Positions 34,388-43,059 of a stretch of 64,000 nucleotides of DNA are shown piece by piece; position 1 is the first letter of the stretch, and every line of letters starts with the position of its first letter. The notes under the pieces are model-generated. The model saw only the letters and a list, made by a program, of their open reading frames with translations. It did no database searches and was not told the origin of the DNA. The stretch lies in assembly GCA_964291335.2 (NCBI GenBank), contig OZ219748.1, forward strand, positions 1,550,001 to 1,614,000, in the 5' to 3' direction. This DNA is from G964291335 sp964291335 (GTDB lineage: Bacteria > Chloroflexota > Dehalococcoidia > Lucifugimonadales > UBA3495). The position numbers and the translations under genes are program-made.

Positions 34388-35443
34388 CTAACTCTCTCCC
34401 AGGGTTTGCTTCAGGGCAGCCTCCAGTTCCGTCAGCGTAGCAAACCCCTCAAACCGCTGCTCCACCCGCCCCTGGTCGTTGAGGATGAACACCCAGGACT
34501 CGTTGAACCAGTAGGGCAGCTGGGTAAACCCCCACTCTTCCACTGCGTCAGCCAGGTCGGCCCGGTTCAAGTCTCCCTGAATTTCCTGCGGCCGGGCGTA
34601 AATCTCCACATGGACAAAATCGGCCCGATTCTGGTAAGCCGCCTTCAACTCCGACACCGTATCCACCTGGGGGCCGCAGGCGGGGCTGGTGCAAAAGGCC
34701 GGGGAGGCGAATACGATAACCGCCGGCCGGGGGCTGGCTACCGCCGCAGCTACCGACAGACGGTAAAGGTCCGGGTCCGGGGTATAGTCGGTAGTCAACC
34801 GGGTTACATCGGCCCCGGCGGTCACCGTAGCCGTTTCGCTCAAGGGCGGCCGGCTGCCGATACCCGGCACCGGCGACGTCTCGGTCACCGCTACTTCCAG
34901 GCTGGTGTCCGCCGAAAAGCCGCCGTCATCAACGGCAATATCCAGACGCCAGAGGCCGGGCCGGTCGAAATCAAACTCGACGCTGTACGCCCCCCGTATG
35001 CCGAAAGGCCACAGGTGGAAGCGGGCTTGCCGCGTCTCGCCGGCGGCAGCGCCGGCTCCGGCAGCGCCGCCCAGGTAAGTGGCGGTAACAGCAGCCTCCG
35101 GGGCCTTGATCAGGGCTTGTTTGCCGCTGAGCAGGAAGGCTACCCGTTGTCGGCCGGTCTCCAGGGTTTTGGTGGCCAGAATAGGGGTAATTTCCCCGGG
35201 GTCCGTCCCGGCATTGACAACGGGCGAAGCCGGCCGGGGCGCTGCCGGCGCCTCGGCAACCGGCTGGGAGGCCGACGCGACGGGGGTAACCCGGGTCGGC
35301 GGCGGAGCGGCGCCGCTGCAAGCTGTTACGAAGGGCAGCAGCAAAACCGCCAGCAGCCAGAGGAACCACGGCGCCGGCGCCCGTCGGGCAGCGGAGGCCG
35401 GGCCGTCGGGCTGCCGGGCTGCCGGGCCGCGATATGGGAACAT
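34388..35443 (-). CDS. Thioredoxin-fold lipoprotein with extra N-terminal beta domain
   Basis: A 351-residue predicted lipoprotein: signal helix about residues 26-41, lipobox cysteine Cys42 (FVTACSG). The middle part (about 85-215) is a beta-rich domain resembling those that sense or bind copper or form Ig-like folds. The C-terminal part (about 235-350) resembles a thioredoxin fold with FASPAFCTSPACGPQVDTV, two cysteines six apart rather than CxxC, followed by FVHVEIYARP. It overlaps the upstream gene by one base (TAATG), with GGAGGGG just before, so translation is coupled. Possible role in extracytoplasmic thiol or copper handling. Confidence 0.72.
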   Translation of the reverse strand: MFPYRGPAARQPDGPASAARRAPAPWFLWLLAVLLLPFVTACSGAAPPPTRVTPVASASQPVAEAPAAPRPASPVVNAGTDPGEITPILATKTLETGRQRVAFLLSGKQALIKAPEAAVTATYLGGAAGAGAAAGETRQARFHLWPFGIRGAYSVEFDFDRPGLWRLDIAVDDGGFSADTSLEVAVTETSPVPGIGSRPPLSETATVTAGADVTRLTTDYTPDPDLYRLSVAAAVASPRPAVIVFASPAFCTSPACGPQVDTVSELKAAYQNRADFVHVEIYARPQEIQGDLNRADLADAVEEWGFTQLPYWFNESWVFILNDQGRVEQRFEGFATLTELEAALKQTLGES

Positions 35444-36936
35444 TAAGGCCCCTCCTGGTAAACGCCAAAAGTGAAGGCAAAGAGGCCAAAGTCTGCCGAA
35501 TTGGAACTGAGCCGCAGGGTTTGCCCCTGGGTATAAGCCGGGCTGTTGACTATTTCATACAGGCGGGGCTGGTCAACCACCAGGTAACTCTCTCCGTTGG
35601 GGCCGATACCCACGTCCGCCCCCTTGTTTTGCGGGGTAAGGTACTCGCCATCCAAAGTTACCCGCACCTGATACGCCCGGCCCGATTGGGAGGTAAGCAC
35701 GGCGTTAACGCTCTTGGCCGAATACCGGAGGGCGATATAGTCGCTGTAATCCCGGGAAACGTGGCCGTGCCGGACGCTTTCCGGGCCCACCAGCCAGGGG
35801 CCGTTCAGGAAAATGTAATGGGGGGTTAACTCCTCCGGCGCTGCCAGGTTCACCACCGTATCCAGGCCATCGTAGTAACTCTGCTGGATAACGTAAGGGT
35901 GCCGGCCGCTGTAAACAGCGTTGACGTTGCGCCGGTAACCGGCGTAAAGCTCCCGGGTAACTTCAGCGGTACGGGCGGAAAGGTATGCCGGGTCCAGCTG
36001 CTGGTCGCCGGGCAGCTCCGGGTAGGTAAAGGGTTCGGCGCCGGCCTCCAGCAGCAGTTCCTGAATTTCAGCTTCCGTCTCGGCGTACTTACCCTCGCCA
36101 AAATGGGTGTAGCGAATTACCCCGCGGTGGTCAATCAGGTACTTGGCCGGCCAGAAGCGGTTGGAATAGGCTCGCCAGGTCTGGTAATCGTTATCCTGGG
36201 CCACCGGCCAAACAACCCCGTTCTCCCTGGTCGCCTGAAGCACATTCTCCAGGTTCTTCTCAAACTCAAACTCGGGGGTATGAATGCCCAGAATTACCAG
36301 GCCGTCATCGACGTATCGGGAATGCCACAACTTCAGGTAAGGAAAGGTTCTAATGCAGTTAATGCAGGTATAGGTCCAAAAGTCCACCAGCACCACCTTG
36401 CCCCGCAGTTCTTCCAGGGTAAGGGGAGGGGTGTTAATCCAGGCGGCAATGCCCACCGGCTCCGCAGCCAACTGACCGGCGGGCCCCGGCGGGGTTAACG
36501 ACAGGGCGTCCAGGGCCGATTCGGTGGGGACGACCGGCGTTAGCTCCGCCACGACAACCGGTTCGCGGGTGGCGGCCTCGCCGGCATCCACTGACCGGCC
36601 GGCGTCGGCGGCCCGCGGCGTCGGCGTCGCTGCGCTGCTGGCGGCTTCCGGGGTTGCCGCCGTTACGCCGGCCGGTTGACGGGTGGGAAGGTATAACACC
36701 TCTCCGGGAGCAACCGGCGACGGTAGGGTTATCTCGGTAGTCGGGGCTGCCTCCAGGACTGGCTGCTGGCCGGCCGGTTCCAGCGGCGGCCGGTTAACCG
36801 GCGGTTCCGGTGATGTGGGTTCCTGCGTTTCATTGCCGGAGTCGGCGGCGCAGCCAACCAGCAGAACCGCCACGACCAGCGACAGGAGGCCAGAGCGGAA
36901 ACAACGTACCGCTCTGGCTTGGTATAGAAAGCTCAC
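35443..36936 (-). CDS. TlpA/DipZ-type thioredoxin lipoprotein
   Basis: A 497-residue exported redoxin. GTG start with AAGGAG upstream; signal peptide with lipobox Cys29 (LLVGCAA); a long disordered Pro/Ala/Thr linker (about 30-160); the thioredoxin domain with WTYTCINCIRT, active-site Cys191 and Cys194, and the FEFEKNLENV segment typical of the C-terminal part of DipZ; and a beta-rich C-terminal domain (about 390-497). It lacks the CcdA-type membrane part, so electrons must come from a separate donor. It probably reduces or oxidises thiols outside the membrane. Co-translated with the next lipoprotein gene. Confidence 0.87.
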   Translation of the reverse strand: MSFLYQARAVRCFRSGLLSLVVAVLLVGCAADSGNETQEPTSPEPPVNRPPLEPAGQQPVLEAAPTTEITLPSPVAPGEVLYLPTRQPAGVTAATPEAASSAATPTPRAADAGRSVDAGEAATREPVVVAELTPVVPTESALDALSLTPPGPAGQLAAEPVGIAAWINTPPLTLEELRGKVVLVDFWTYTCINCIRTFPYLKLWHSRYVDDGLVILGIHTPEFEFEKNLENVLQATRENGVVWPVAQDNDYQTWRAYSNRFWPAKYLIDHRGVIRYTHFGEGKYAETEAEIQELLLEAGAEPFTYPELPGDQQLDPAYLSARTAEVTRELYAGYRRNVNAVYSGRHPYVIQQSYYDGLDTVVNLAAPEELTPHYIFLNGPWLVGPESVRHGHVSRDYSDYIALRYSAKSVNAVLTSQSGRAYQVRVTLDGEYLTPQNKGADVGIGPNGESYLVVDQPRLYEIVNSPAYTQGQTLRLSSNSADFGLFAFTFGVYQEGP

Positions 36937-36954
36937 GGTAAACTCCTTGCGAAA

Positions 36955-36979
36955 GCCGGCCCCGGCGCCAGGGGCCGGC
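36955..36979 (-). promoter_or_regulatory. Leader hairpin upstream of the TlpA-like gene
   Basis: GCCGGCCCC (36955-36963) and its exact complement (36971-36979) around a seven-base loop form a 9-base perfect stem 18 bases upstream of the GTG. It could act as an attenuator or stabilise the leader. Could also be chance in GC-rich DNA. Confidence 0.3.
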
Positions 36980-37099
36980 TTCAGCCCCGGGCAGTTCGGC
37001 GCTGCGGCAAACCAGCCGTTTTTACCGGCTGCGGGCTGCCCCAGGGTCGGCTGCGGGGCTCCTGGCTGGTGGGGTTCTTGATAGTTAACCCGATGGTTT

Positions 37100-37133
37100 A
37101 GTATTGTACGCTATTGGCGTACAGATGAATACT
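37100..37133. promoter_or_regulatory. Palindromic operator-like site between divergent transcription units
   Basis: GTACGC (37106-37111), five-base centre TATTG, GCGTAC (37117-37122), flanked by AGTATT on the left and AATACT on the right, the outer arms slightly offset. It lies in the 444-base gap between the divergent lipoprotein and MoxR operons, in locally AT-richer sequence. The form suggests a dimeric repressor site. The rest of the gap has no gene. Confidence 0.4.
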
Positions 37134-37380
37134 CAAACCGTCCACTTTGCGGGGCCGGCGGATATTGCTCCGGAGCCAGGGCCTGGCCGGCGGCTTTCTT
37201 CAACATCCACCAGCTGCTGGGGAAGGGAGTGAATTCCGACCAGGTTTTCCTGGCCGGCGTATGCAGTTGGCCGGAGGCGGACTGCTGACCCTACCTGACC
37301 GCCGCCGCTTGTGCTAAACTTCTTGATTACAGCCATTGCTGACTGGAATACTGCATACCGGAGAACCAGAGGGGGAAGCA

Positions 37381-38349
37381 GTGCAAGATACCCCAAGCCC
37401 GGCCCAGGTGGGGCGCCGGATTATCGATAACGTCTCCCGGGTTATTGTGGGCAAAAGGCCGGTGGTAGAGCAGGCTTTGGCAACCCTGGTCGCCCAGGGG
37501 CATATCTTGGTGGAAGACGTGCCCGGCGTGGGCAAGACCACCCTTGCCAAGGCCCTGGCTATTTCGGTCGGCTGCTCCTTCCAGCGCATTCAGTTTACCC
37601 CCGACCTGCTGCCCAGCGACGTTACCGGCATATCGATTTACAATCAGCAGAGCGGCGACTTCAATTTCCGCCCTGGTCCGATAATGGCTCAGGTAGTATT
37701 GGCCGATGAAATCAACCGGGCTACCCCCAAAACCCAGGCCGCCCTGCTGGAGGCCATGGAAGAGTTGCAAGTTACGGTGGACGGGGTCAGCCACCCGCTG
37801 CGTCCGCCTTTTATGGTGGTAGCCACCCAGAACCCTATTGAATATGAAGGCACCTTTCCCTTGCCCGAGGCCGAGCTGGACCGGTTCCTGATGCGGCTCA
37901 ACCTGGGCTACCCCGATTTCAACGAAGAGATGGCCATAATCGAGCGTCAGGAACAGGCCCACCCGATCGACTCGCTGGAGCCGGTCGCTACTCCTGAAGA
38001 AGTTCGTTCCTTGCAGGAAGCAGCCAAAACCGTTTACGTCGATCGGCTGGTGCGCCAGTATATCGTGTCGTTAACCGAGGCTACCCGCAGCCACCGGGAC
38101 GTAGCTCTGGGCGCTTCGCCGCGCGCTACCCTGGGGCTGTTCCGGATGGCCCGCGCTGTTGCCCTGATTCAAGACCGCGACTACGTGGTTCCCGATGATG
38201 TGAAATTTCTGGCGGCTCCTTCCCTGGCTCACCGGTTGGTTCTTTCGCCGGGGGCCCGAATGCGGGGCATCCACAGCGAGGATGTGATTACCGAACTGCT
38301 GAACCAGGTAACCGTTCCCGGCATGGTCCAAAGTGTACCCACCGCTTAA
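37381..38349 (+). CDS. MoxR-family AAA+ ATPase
   Basis: A 322-residue chaperone-type ATPase. Walker A is EDVPGVGKTT (near 45-54), Walker B is VVLADEINR, sensor 1 is VATQNPIEYEGTFPLPEAELDRF, and the C-terminal lid domain is complete. MoxR ATPases work with DUF58 and transglutaminase-like partners encoded next to them, as here, probably in assembly or maturation of membrane or secreted complexes. A GTG at 37381 with GGGGGAAG before it fits better than the TTG at 37336. First gene of a four-gene operon (MoxR, DUF58, transglutaminase fold, Ogt). Confidence 0.94.
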   Translation: MQDTPSPAQVGRRIIDNVSRVIVGKRPVVEQALATLVAQGHILVEDVPGVGKTTLAKALAISVGCSFQRIQFTPDLLPSDVTGISIYNQQSGDFNFRPGPIMAQVVLADEINRATPKTQAALLEAMEELQVTVDGVSHPLRPPFMVVATQNPIEYEGTFPLPEAELDRFLMRLNLGYPDFNEEMAIIERQEQAHPIDSLEPVATPEEVRSLQEAAKTVYVDRLVRQYIVSLTEATRSHRDVALGASPRATLGLFRMARAVALIQDRDYVVPDDVKFLAAPSLAHRLVLSPGARMRGIHSEDVITELLNQVTVPGMVQSVPTA

Positions 38350-38466
38350 TGCTGAACCCGCCAGCGGCGCACCGGGCGGCTCCAGGCTAATGACGGCGTC
38401 CCGGCGCAGTCGGGGCAATGCCGGGGGCGCCGGTAAAACCCACCTTTACCCAGGACGGACGGCGCC

Positions 38467-39837
38467 GTGACCTTGAACAAACGAACCATCGGAATTCTGA
38501 TTCTTCTGGCCGTGGTCGCCTTCTATACTCTGGGCACCGGGTTCCCCTTTTTCTACCGCTTGCTCTATGTAATCGTCCTGGTGCTGGTAGTTGGTCTGCT
38601 CTGGGCCTGGGTTAACTTGCAAGGGCTGGAAGTAAAGTTGTTCCGCCTGGCCCACCGGGGGCAGGCCGGGGGGGTTCTGGAAGGCCAGGTGCAGGTAATC
38701 AACCGATGGCGCCTGCCCAAATCCTGGCTGGAAGTGAAGGAAGTTTCCGACTTGCCCGGCTACACCACTGGCCGGGGCATTGCCCTGGTTCGCGACCAAT
38801 CGCGCCTTTGGCGTATCGAAACCCACTTGCCCCGCCGGGGCGTTTTCCGGACCGGGCAGATCGAGGTAACCAGCCAGGACCCTTTTGGCCTGTTTCTGCT
38901 GCGGCGCCGGTTCCTGGAACCCCGGGAATACGTGGTGTTTCCCGCCACCGAGCCCCTGCCCGACCTGGACCCCCGCTTTGCCTTCCTGCCCAGCGACCGC
39001 CGGGTCAGCCGACGTTCTGACCACATTACCCCGGAATCCTCGGGTATTCGGGAATACAGCTACGGCGACAGCTTCCGCCAAATCCACTGGCCTTATACCG
39101 CCCGAATGAACAACCTGATGGTCAAGGAGTTCGATACCGGCCTGTCTGCCGACTCCTGGGTGCTGCTGGATATGCAGCGCAGCTCCCACCTGGGCGACGA
39201 CCCGCTGGACAACACGGAGGAACTTTCGGTTAAAATCGCCGCATCCCTGGCCAGTCGGCTGGAAGAGCTTTCCCTGCCGGTGGGCCTGGCGGCCAGCGGA
39301 GACCACACCTGGCTGCTGCGGCCCGGCGCTGGCCCGGCCCATATGGGCAACCTGATGGAGGCCCTGGCGGCAGTACGGGCCCAGGGCAATTTAACCCTGG
39401 AACGGTTCATCTACGACTTGCAGCCCCGCCTTGGCCGGTTCAACGCTTTGACCGTCATTACCGCCAGCCGCCGCAGCGACTGGATTCCGGCGCTGGCCAG
39501 CCTGCGCCGGTATGGGGTAAATGTGGCGGTAATTTACGTGGAGCCGTCGGATTTCGGTCAGCTGAACGACCCCCAATCACCCCTGGATTTTCTCCATGCC
39601 AACGACATTCCGGTTTATCAGGCAAGACGGGGCCAACCCTTGAACGAGGCGCTGCAAATGCCCGTTTACCTGCCGCCGCTGCCTTTTGCCGCCACCGTAT
39701 CCCCAGCCACTCGTACCGACGCTTACCCATTCAGCGACCCGGCCGCCGCCGTGCCGGAAAATAGCGTTTCGGCGAGTGAGCGTCCGGTTCCCGAAACCGG
39801 GACGCCGCCGGATAACCCAATGCCTCCGGAGGCCTGA
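38467..39837 (+). CDS. DUF58 family membrane protein
   Basis: A 456-residue protein: two N-terminal membrane helices (about 8-45), a beta-rich region and the DUF58 core with the signature GIREYSYGDSFRQIHWPYTAR and SWVLLDMQ, a degenerate von Willebrand A-like domain. The C-terminal 70 residues are Pro/Ala-rich. GTG start at 38467. It usually partners with MoxR, which precedes it, and the transglutaminase-like protein follows after two bases, so the three are likely one complex. Confidence 0.92.
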   Translation: MTLNKRTIGILILLAVVAFYTLGTGFPFFYRLLYVIVLVLVVGLLWAWVNLQGLEVKLFRLAHRGQAGGVLEGQVQVINRWRLPKSWLEVKEVSDLPGYTTGRGIALVRDQSRLWRIETHLPRRGVFRTGQIEVTSQDPFGLFLLRRRFLEPREYVVFPATEPLPDLDPRFAFLPSDRRVSRRSDHITPESSGIREYSYGDSFRQIHWPYTARMNNLMVKEFDTGLSADSWVLLDMQRSSHLGDDPLDNTEELSVKIAASLASRLEELSLPVGLAASGDHTWLLRPGAGPAHMGNLMEALAAVRAQGNLTLERFIYDLQPRLGRFNALTVITASRRSDWIPALASLRRYGVNVAVIYVEPSDFGQLNDPQSPLDFLHANDIPVYQARRGQPLNEALQMPVYLPPLPFAATVSPATRTDAYPFSDPAAAVPENSVSASERPVPETGTPPDNPMPPEA

Positions 39838-39839
39838 CC

Positions 39840-42368
39840 ATGATCCGGGCCGATACGGGCAGCCTGCCTTTAACCCGCGCCGGTTTCAACGGTGAAGCCC
39901 TCTGGAACAAGGCAATGGCCTTGCTGCGCTATGCCCGGCCGGCCGACGGCTGGGCCTCGGTAGCGCTGCTGGCCCTGAACCTGATGGTGGTAGTCTGGTC
40001 GGTAGAGCAGGCCGACTGGGTTCCTACGCCCAACCTGGCAGCGCTGATTCTGCTGGCGATGATTACCGGCCTGGCGCTGGCCCGGGCCCCCGTGTGGGGG
40101 CTGCTGGCGCTGCCGGTGGGGCTGGTTATTGGCCTGGGGGTCATCGTATGGCAGATTACCTCCTTCCAGGCTGCAGGCATGGAGCTGGCTAATGTCGGGG
40201 AGCTTTGGCACCGGCTTAACCTGTGGCTGGTGGCCGCCCGCACGGGCAGCATCAACATTGACCGGGAACCATTCGCCTTCGGCCTTATGTGCGCCACCTG
40301 GCTGTCCGGTTACCTGGCGGCCTGGGTCTTCTTCCGCTTGCGCAACTTCTGGGGCGTGTTTGTGCTGGGCGGCGCCGGCTTGCTTTCCAACCTTACTTTT
40401 CTGCCGGCCGAGGGCAGCGTTTATCTGGGCGTTTACCTGCTGACTTCCCTGCTGCTGGTGGCCCGGGTAAGAGCGGTGCGCCGTTTGCAAGAGTGGAAGC
40501 GCAATAACTTTCAGGCCGATAGCCACCTGGGGCTGCTTTCGGCCTCCGACAGCGCATTGCTGTCTATGGCGGTACTGATTATCGCCTTTGCGCTGCTGCC
40601 CACCGGTTCCTTCTGGCAGCCGGCCCACAATGTTTACGAATATATGCGGTCGCCCCTGGTACGGTTCGAGGATGACTTTAACCGCCTCTTTGCCGGCCTG
40701 CCGGCCCGTCGGCCCCTGCCCTACCGCATTTGGGGAGATGTAATGGCCTTTCAGGGCACTATTAACCCCACCACCACGCCGGTGCTTCAGGTAGAGTCGC
40801 CGGTGGCCATGTACTGGAAGGCTCGCAGCTATGGCACCTATACGCCCAAGGGCTGGATTTCTGAAGATACGGTTCTGCAGCCCACGGACTGGACGCCGTC
40901 CCACAGCTTTTACCAGCCCTATAAAAAGCGGTTTGAGGTAACCCATTCCCTGACTGTCAATTACGATACTCGCAACCTTTTTGCCGGAGGGCAGGTCAGC
41001 GACGTCAGCCAGGATGCGCGTATCGAAACCTACGATTCACCGATTTACCGTGTGGATTTGAGCCAGCCGGCAACGCCGGGCCGGACGTATCCCGGGTTGG
41101 ACCGGGCCGTTCTTAACCTGAAACAGGCAGTTCGGCAGAACGGCCCGGCAGTCAGCCGGGTTCAACTGAGCCAGGCGGCGCCTCAAGGGTTTGCGCTGGT
41201 GGACGTGCGGCGGGAAAACAACCTGGTACAGGAAGCAACCCTGGCCGAGCTGCTGCCTGAACAACCCGATACCCTGTCGCTGCGCACCGCCGGCCGGGAA
41301 CTGAAAAAAGGACAGACTTACGAGGTAACCTCTTCCGTGTCTTCGGCCACCGGGCAGGACCTGCGCCGGGCCGGGCTGGACTACCCTACCTGGGCGCTGG
41401 CCAGGTACACCCAGTTGCCGCCGGAGCTGCCCCAGCGCATTCGGGATTTATCCGATGAAATTACTGCCGGGGCTGAAACTCCCTACGATAAAGCCAAAGC
41501 CATCGAGTCGCACCTTAAGACCTATGCCTACTCGCTGACCATCGAACCACCCCCCTATAACGCCGATGGAGTGGACCATTTTCTGTTCGAAGAACGGCGG
41601 GGGTACAGCGAATACTTTGCTTCGGCCATGACCGTGCTGCTCCGCGCCCAGGGCATACCGGCCCGCATGGTTACCGGTTATACTGCGGGAGACCGGGTGC
41701 CGAACCACGATGTTTACGTGGTAACCGACAGCCACAGCCATGGCTGGTCGGAGGTATATTTCCCCGGATACGGCTGGATCGGGTTCGAGCCAACCCCCGG
41801 CGCATCTATGCCGGTAGCCGTAAAACCGGTGGCCGAAGAACTGGATTTCGTCTTCACCGCCCTGCCGGAAGATTCGGATGTTCCCTTGTGCGAGTTCGAG
41901 GATGAAGAGGGGTGCGAAGAGGATTTCTTTGGCGACGGCACAGCGCTGTCCCCGCAGGAACCCTCAGCCTTGCGGTTGCTGCAGGAATACCTGCCCTGGA
42001 TCAGCGGCGGCCTGGCTGTAATCCTGCTGGCGGGCGGGGTAATGTGGGGGTTCTGGCGCCGTTATCTGGCTTCCTCAACCGACCCGGCGGCGACCTTCCG
42101 ACACCTGGCGTTTCTGGGGCGATTGAACGCGGCCGGCCCGGTAGGCTATCAAACCCCTTACCAGTATCTGGGAAGGCTTCAGGAGGTTTTGCCCGCCCAC
42201 CAGGATTCCCTTTCCATAATTGTCGTCAGCTACGTCCGCAGCCTTTACGGCCGGAAGGAAGCCACGCCGGCAGAGGCAGAGCGGCTGACTCAAGCCTGGC
42301 TGGCGGTTCGTATGCCCTTGTTGCTAAATCTGTTCCGCAGGAGGAACCACGCTGATGATCAGGTATAA
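39840..42368 (+). CDS. Membrane transglutaminase-fold protein with Ser in place of catalytic Cys
   Basis: An 842-residue protein: several N-terminal membrane helices (about 35-260, DUF3488-like), a periplasmic region, a transglutaminase-like core (about 550-655), another membrane helix (about 715-740) and a C-terminal DUF4129-like part. In the core the usual GYCEYFA motif reads GYSEYFA, with Ser590 instead of Cys; His634 (SHGWSEV) and Glu650 (GFEPTPG) remain. It may be non-catalytic or act as a serine-based enzyme. It begins 2 bases after the DUF58 gene and overlaps ogt by 14 bases. Function probably tied to MoxR and DUF58. Confidence 0.9.
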   Translation: MIRADTGSLPLTRAGFNGEALWNKAMALLRYARPADGWASVALLALNLMVVVWSVEQADWVPTPNLAALILLAMITGLALARAPVWGLLALPVGLVIGLGVIVWQITSFQAAGMELANVGELWHRLNLWLVAARTGSINIDREPFAFGLMCATWLSGYLAAWVFFRLRNFWGVFVLGGAGLLSNLTFLPAEGSVYLGVYLLTSLLLVARVRAVRRLQEWKRNNFQADSHLGLLSASDSALLSMAVLIIAFALLPTGSFWQPAHNVYEYMRSPLVRFEDDFNRLFAGLPARRPLPYRIWGDVMAFQGTINPTTTPVLQVESPVAMYWKARSYGTYTPKGWISEDTVLQPTDWTPSHSFYQPYKKRFEVTHSLTVNYDTRNLFAGGQVSDVSQDARIETYDSPIYRVDLSQPATPGRTYPGLDRAVLNLKQAVRQNGPAVSRVQLSQAAPQGFALVDVRRENNLVQEATLAELLPEQPDTLSLRTAGRELKKGQTYEVTSSVSSATGQDLRRAGLDYPTWALARYTQLPPELPQRIRDLSDEITAGAETPYDKAKAIESHLKTYAYSLTIEPPPYNADGVDHFLFEERRGYSEYFASAMTVLLRAQGIPARMVTGYTAGDRVPNHDVYVVTDSHSHGWSEVYFPGYGWIGFEPTPGASMPVAVKPVAEELDFVFTALPEDSDVPLCEFEDEEGCEEDFFGDGTALSPQEPSALRLLQEYLPWISGGLAVILLAGGVMWGFWRRYLASSTDPAATFRHLAFLGRLNAAGPVGYQTPYQYLGRLQEVLPAHQDSLSIIVVSYVRSLYGRKEATPAEAERLTQAWLAVRMPLLLNLFRRRNHADDQV

Positions 42369-42891
42369 GCATACCATCTTCCCATCAGACCACGGCTGGA
42401 TCGGACTGGTCGGCAGCGACCAGGGTCTGTGCCGGTTAAGCATGAAACCCACGCCGGAAGAAACCCTGGAAGACCTGAACGATGCTCTGGAGGGAACCGA
42501 GGCGGACGATGCGGCATTTGGGCAGGTCCGCGCCTGCCTGTCGCGGTATTTTCAGGGCGAGAATGATGCTTTGTCGGAAATAACTCTGGATTTAAGCGAG
42601 GCCCCGCCCTTCTTCGGCGCCGCTTGGGAAGCCTGCCGCCGCATACCGGCCGGCGAAACCCGCAGTTATGCCTGGCTGGCAGCAGAGGCCGGAAGACCCC
42701 GGGCCGCCCGGGCGGCCGGTCAGGCCATGGCGAAGAACCCGCTGGCCCTGGTCATACCTTGCCATCGGGTCATTGGCAGCAACGGCGACCTGCATGGATA
42801 CGGCGCCGGCGGCCTGAAGGTAAAGGCTCAACTGCTGCAAATGGAGCAAGGTTGCGCTGCCAACCAACCGACAGCTGTTTTCAGCCATTAG
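42355..42891 (+). CDS. ogt: Methylated-DNA--protein-cysteine methyltransferase
   Basis: A 178-residue suicide DNA-repair protein transferring methyl groups from O6-methylguanine to Cys136 in the PCHRV motif (VIPCHRVIGSNGDLHGYGAG). The N-terminal RNase H-like domain is present. The segment FFGAAWEACRRIPAGETRSYAWLA is the helix-turn-helix entry. The ATG overlaps the end of the preceding gene by 14 bases and has GGAGG before it (GGAGGAACCACGCTGATG), so it is the last gene of the MoxR operon. Repair function is well established; why it is linked to MoxR genes is unknown. Confidence 0.95.
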   Translation: MIRYKHTIFPSDHGWIGLVGSDQGLCRLSMKPTPEETLEDLNDALEGTEADDAAFGQVRACLSRYFQGENDALSEITLDLSEAPPFFGAAWEACRRIPAGETRSYAWLAAEAGRPRAARAAGQAMAKNPLALVIPCHRVIGSNGDLHGYGAGGLKVKAQLLQMEQGCAANQPTAVFSH

Positions 42892-42974
42892 CCGCCCGCC
42901 GGCGGGCTTCGGCAATGGCCTTCGCTTTCTTGCCGGAGGCCCTGAGCGGGTTTGACTGACCGAAAAACCTTGAT

Positions 42975-43004
42975 GGCGGCCTTTTAATTGAAGAAAAGAC
43001 CGCC
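42975..43004 (+). terminator. Stem-loop between ogt and the convergent coiled-coil gene
   Basis: GGCGGCCTTTT (42975-42985) pairs with AAAAGACCGCC (42994-43004) with one C/A mismatch. Suitable as a terminator in both directions thanks to the A/T-rich stem tip. Confidence 0.5.
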
Positions 43005-43059
43005 CGGTTGCCTTGGCAATTGAGGTTGCAATAACCCGGCAAGCTCGCTGGGCGGCAGC

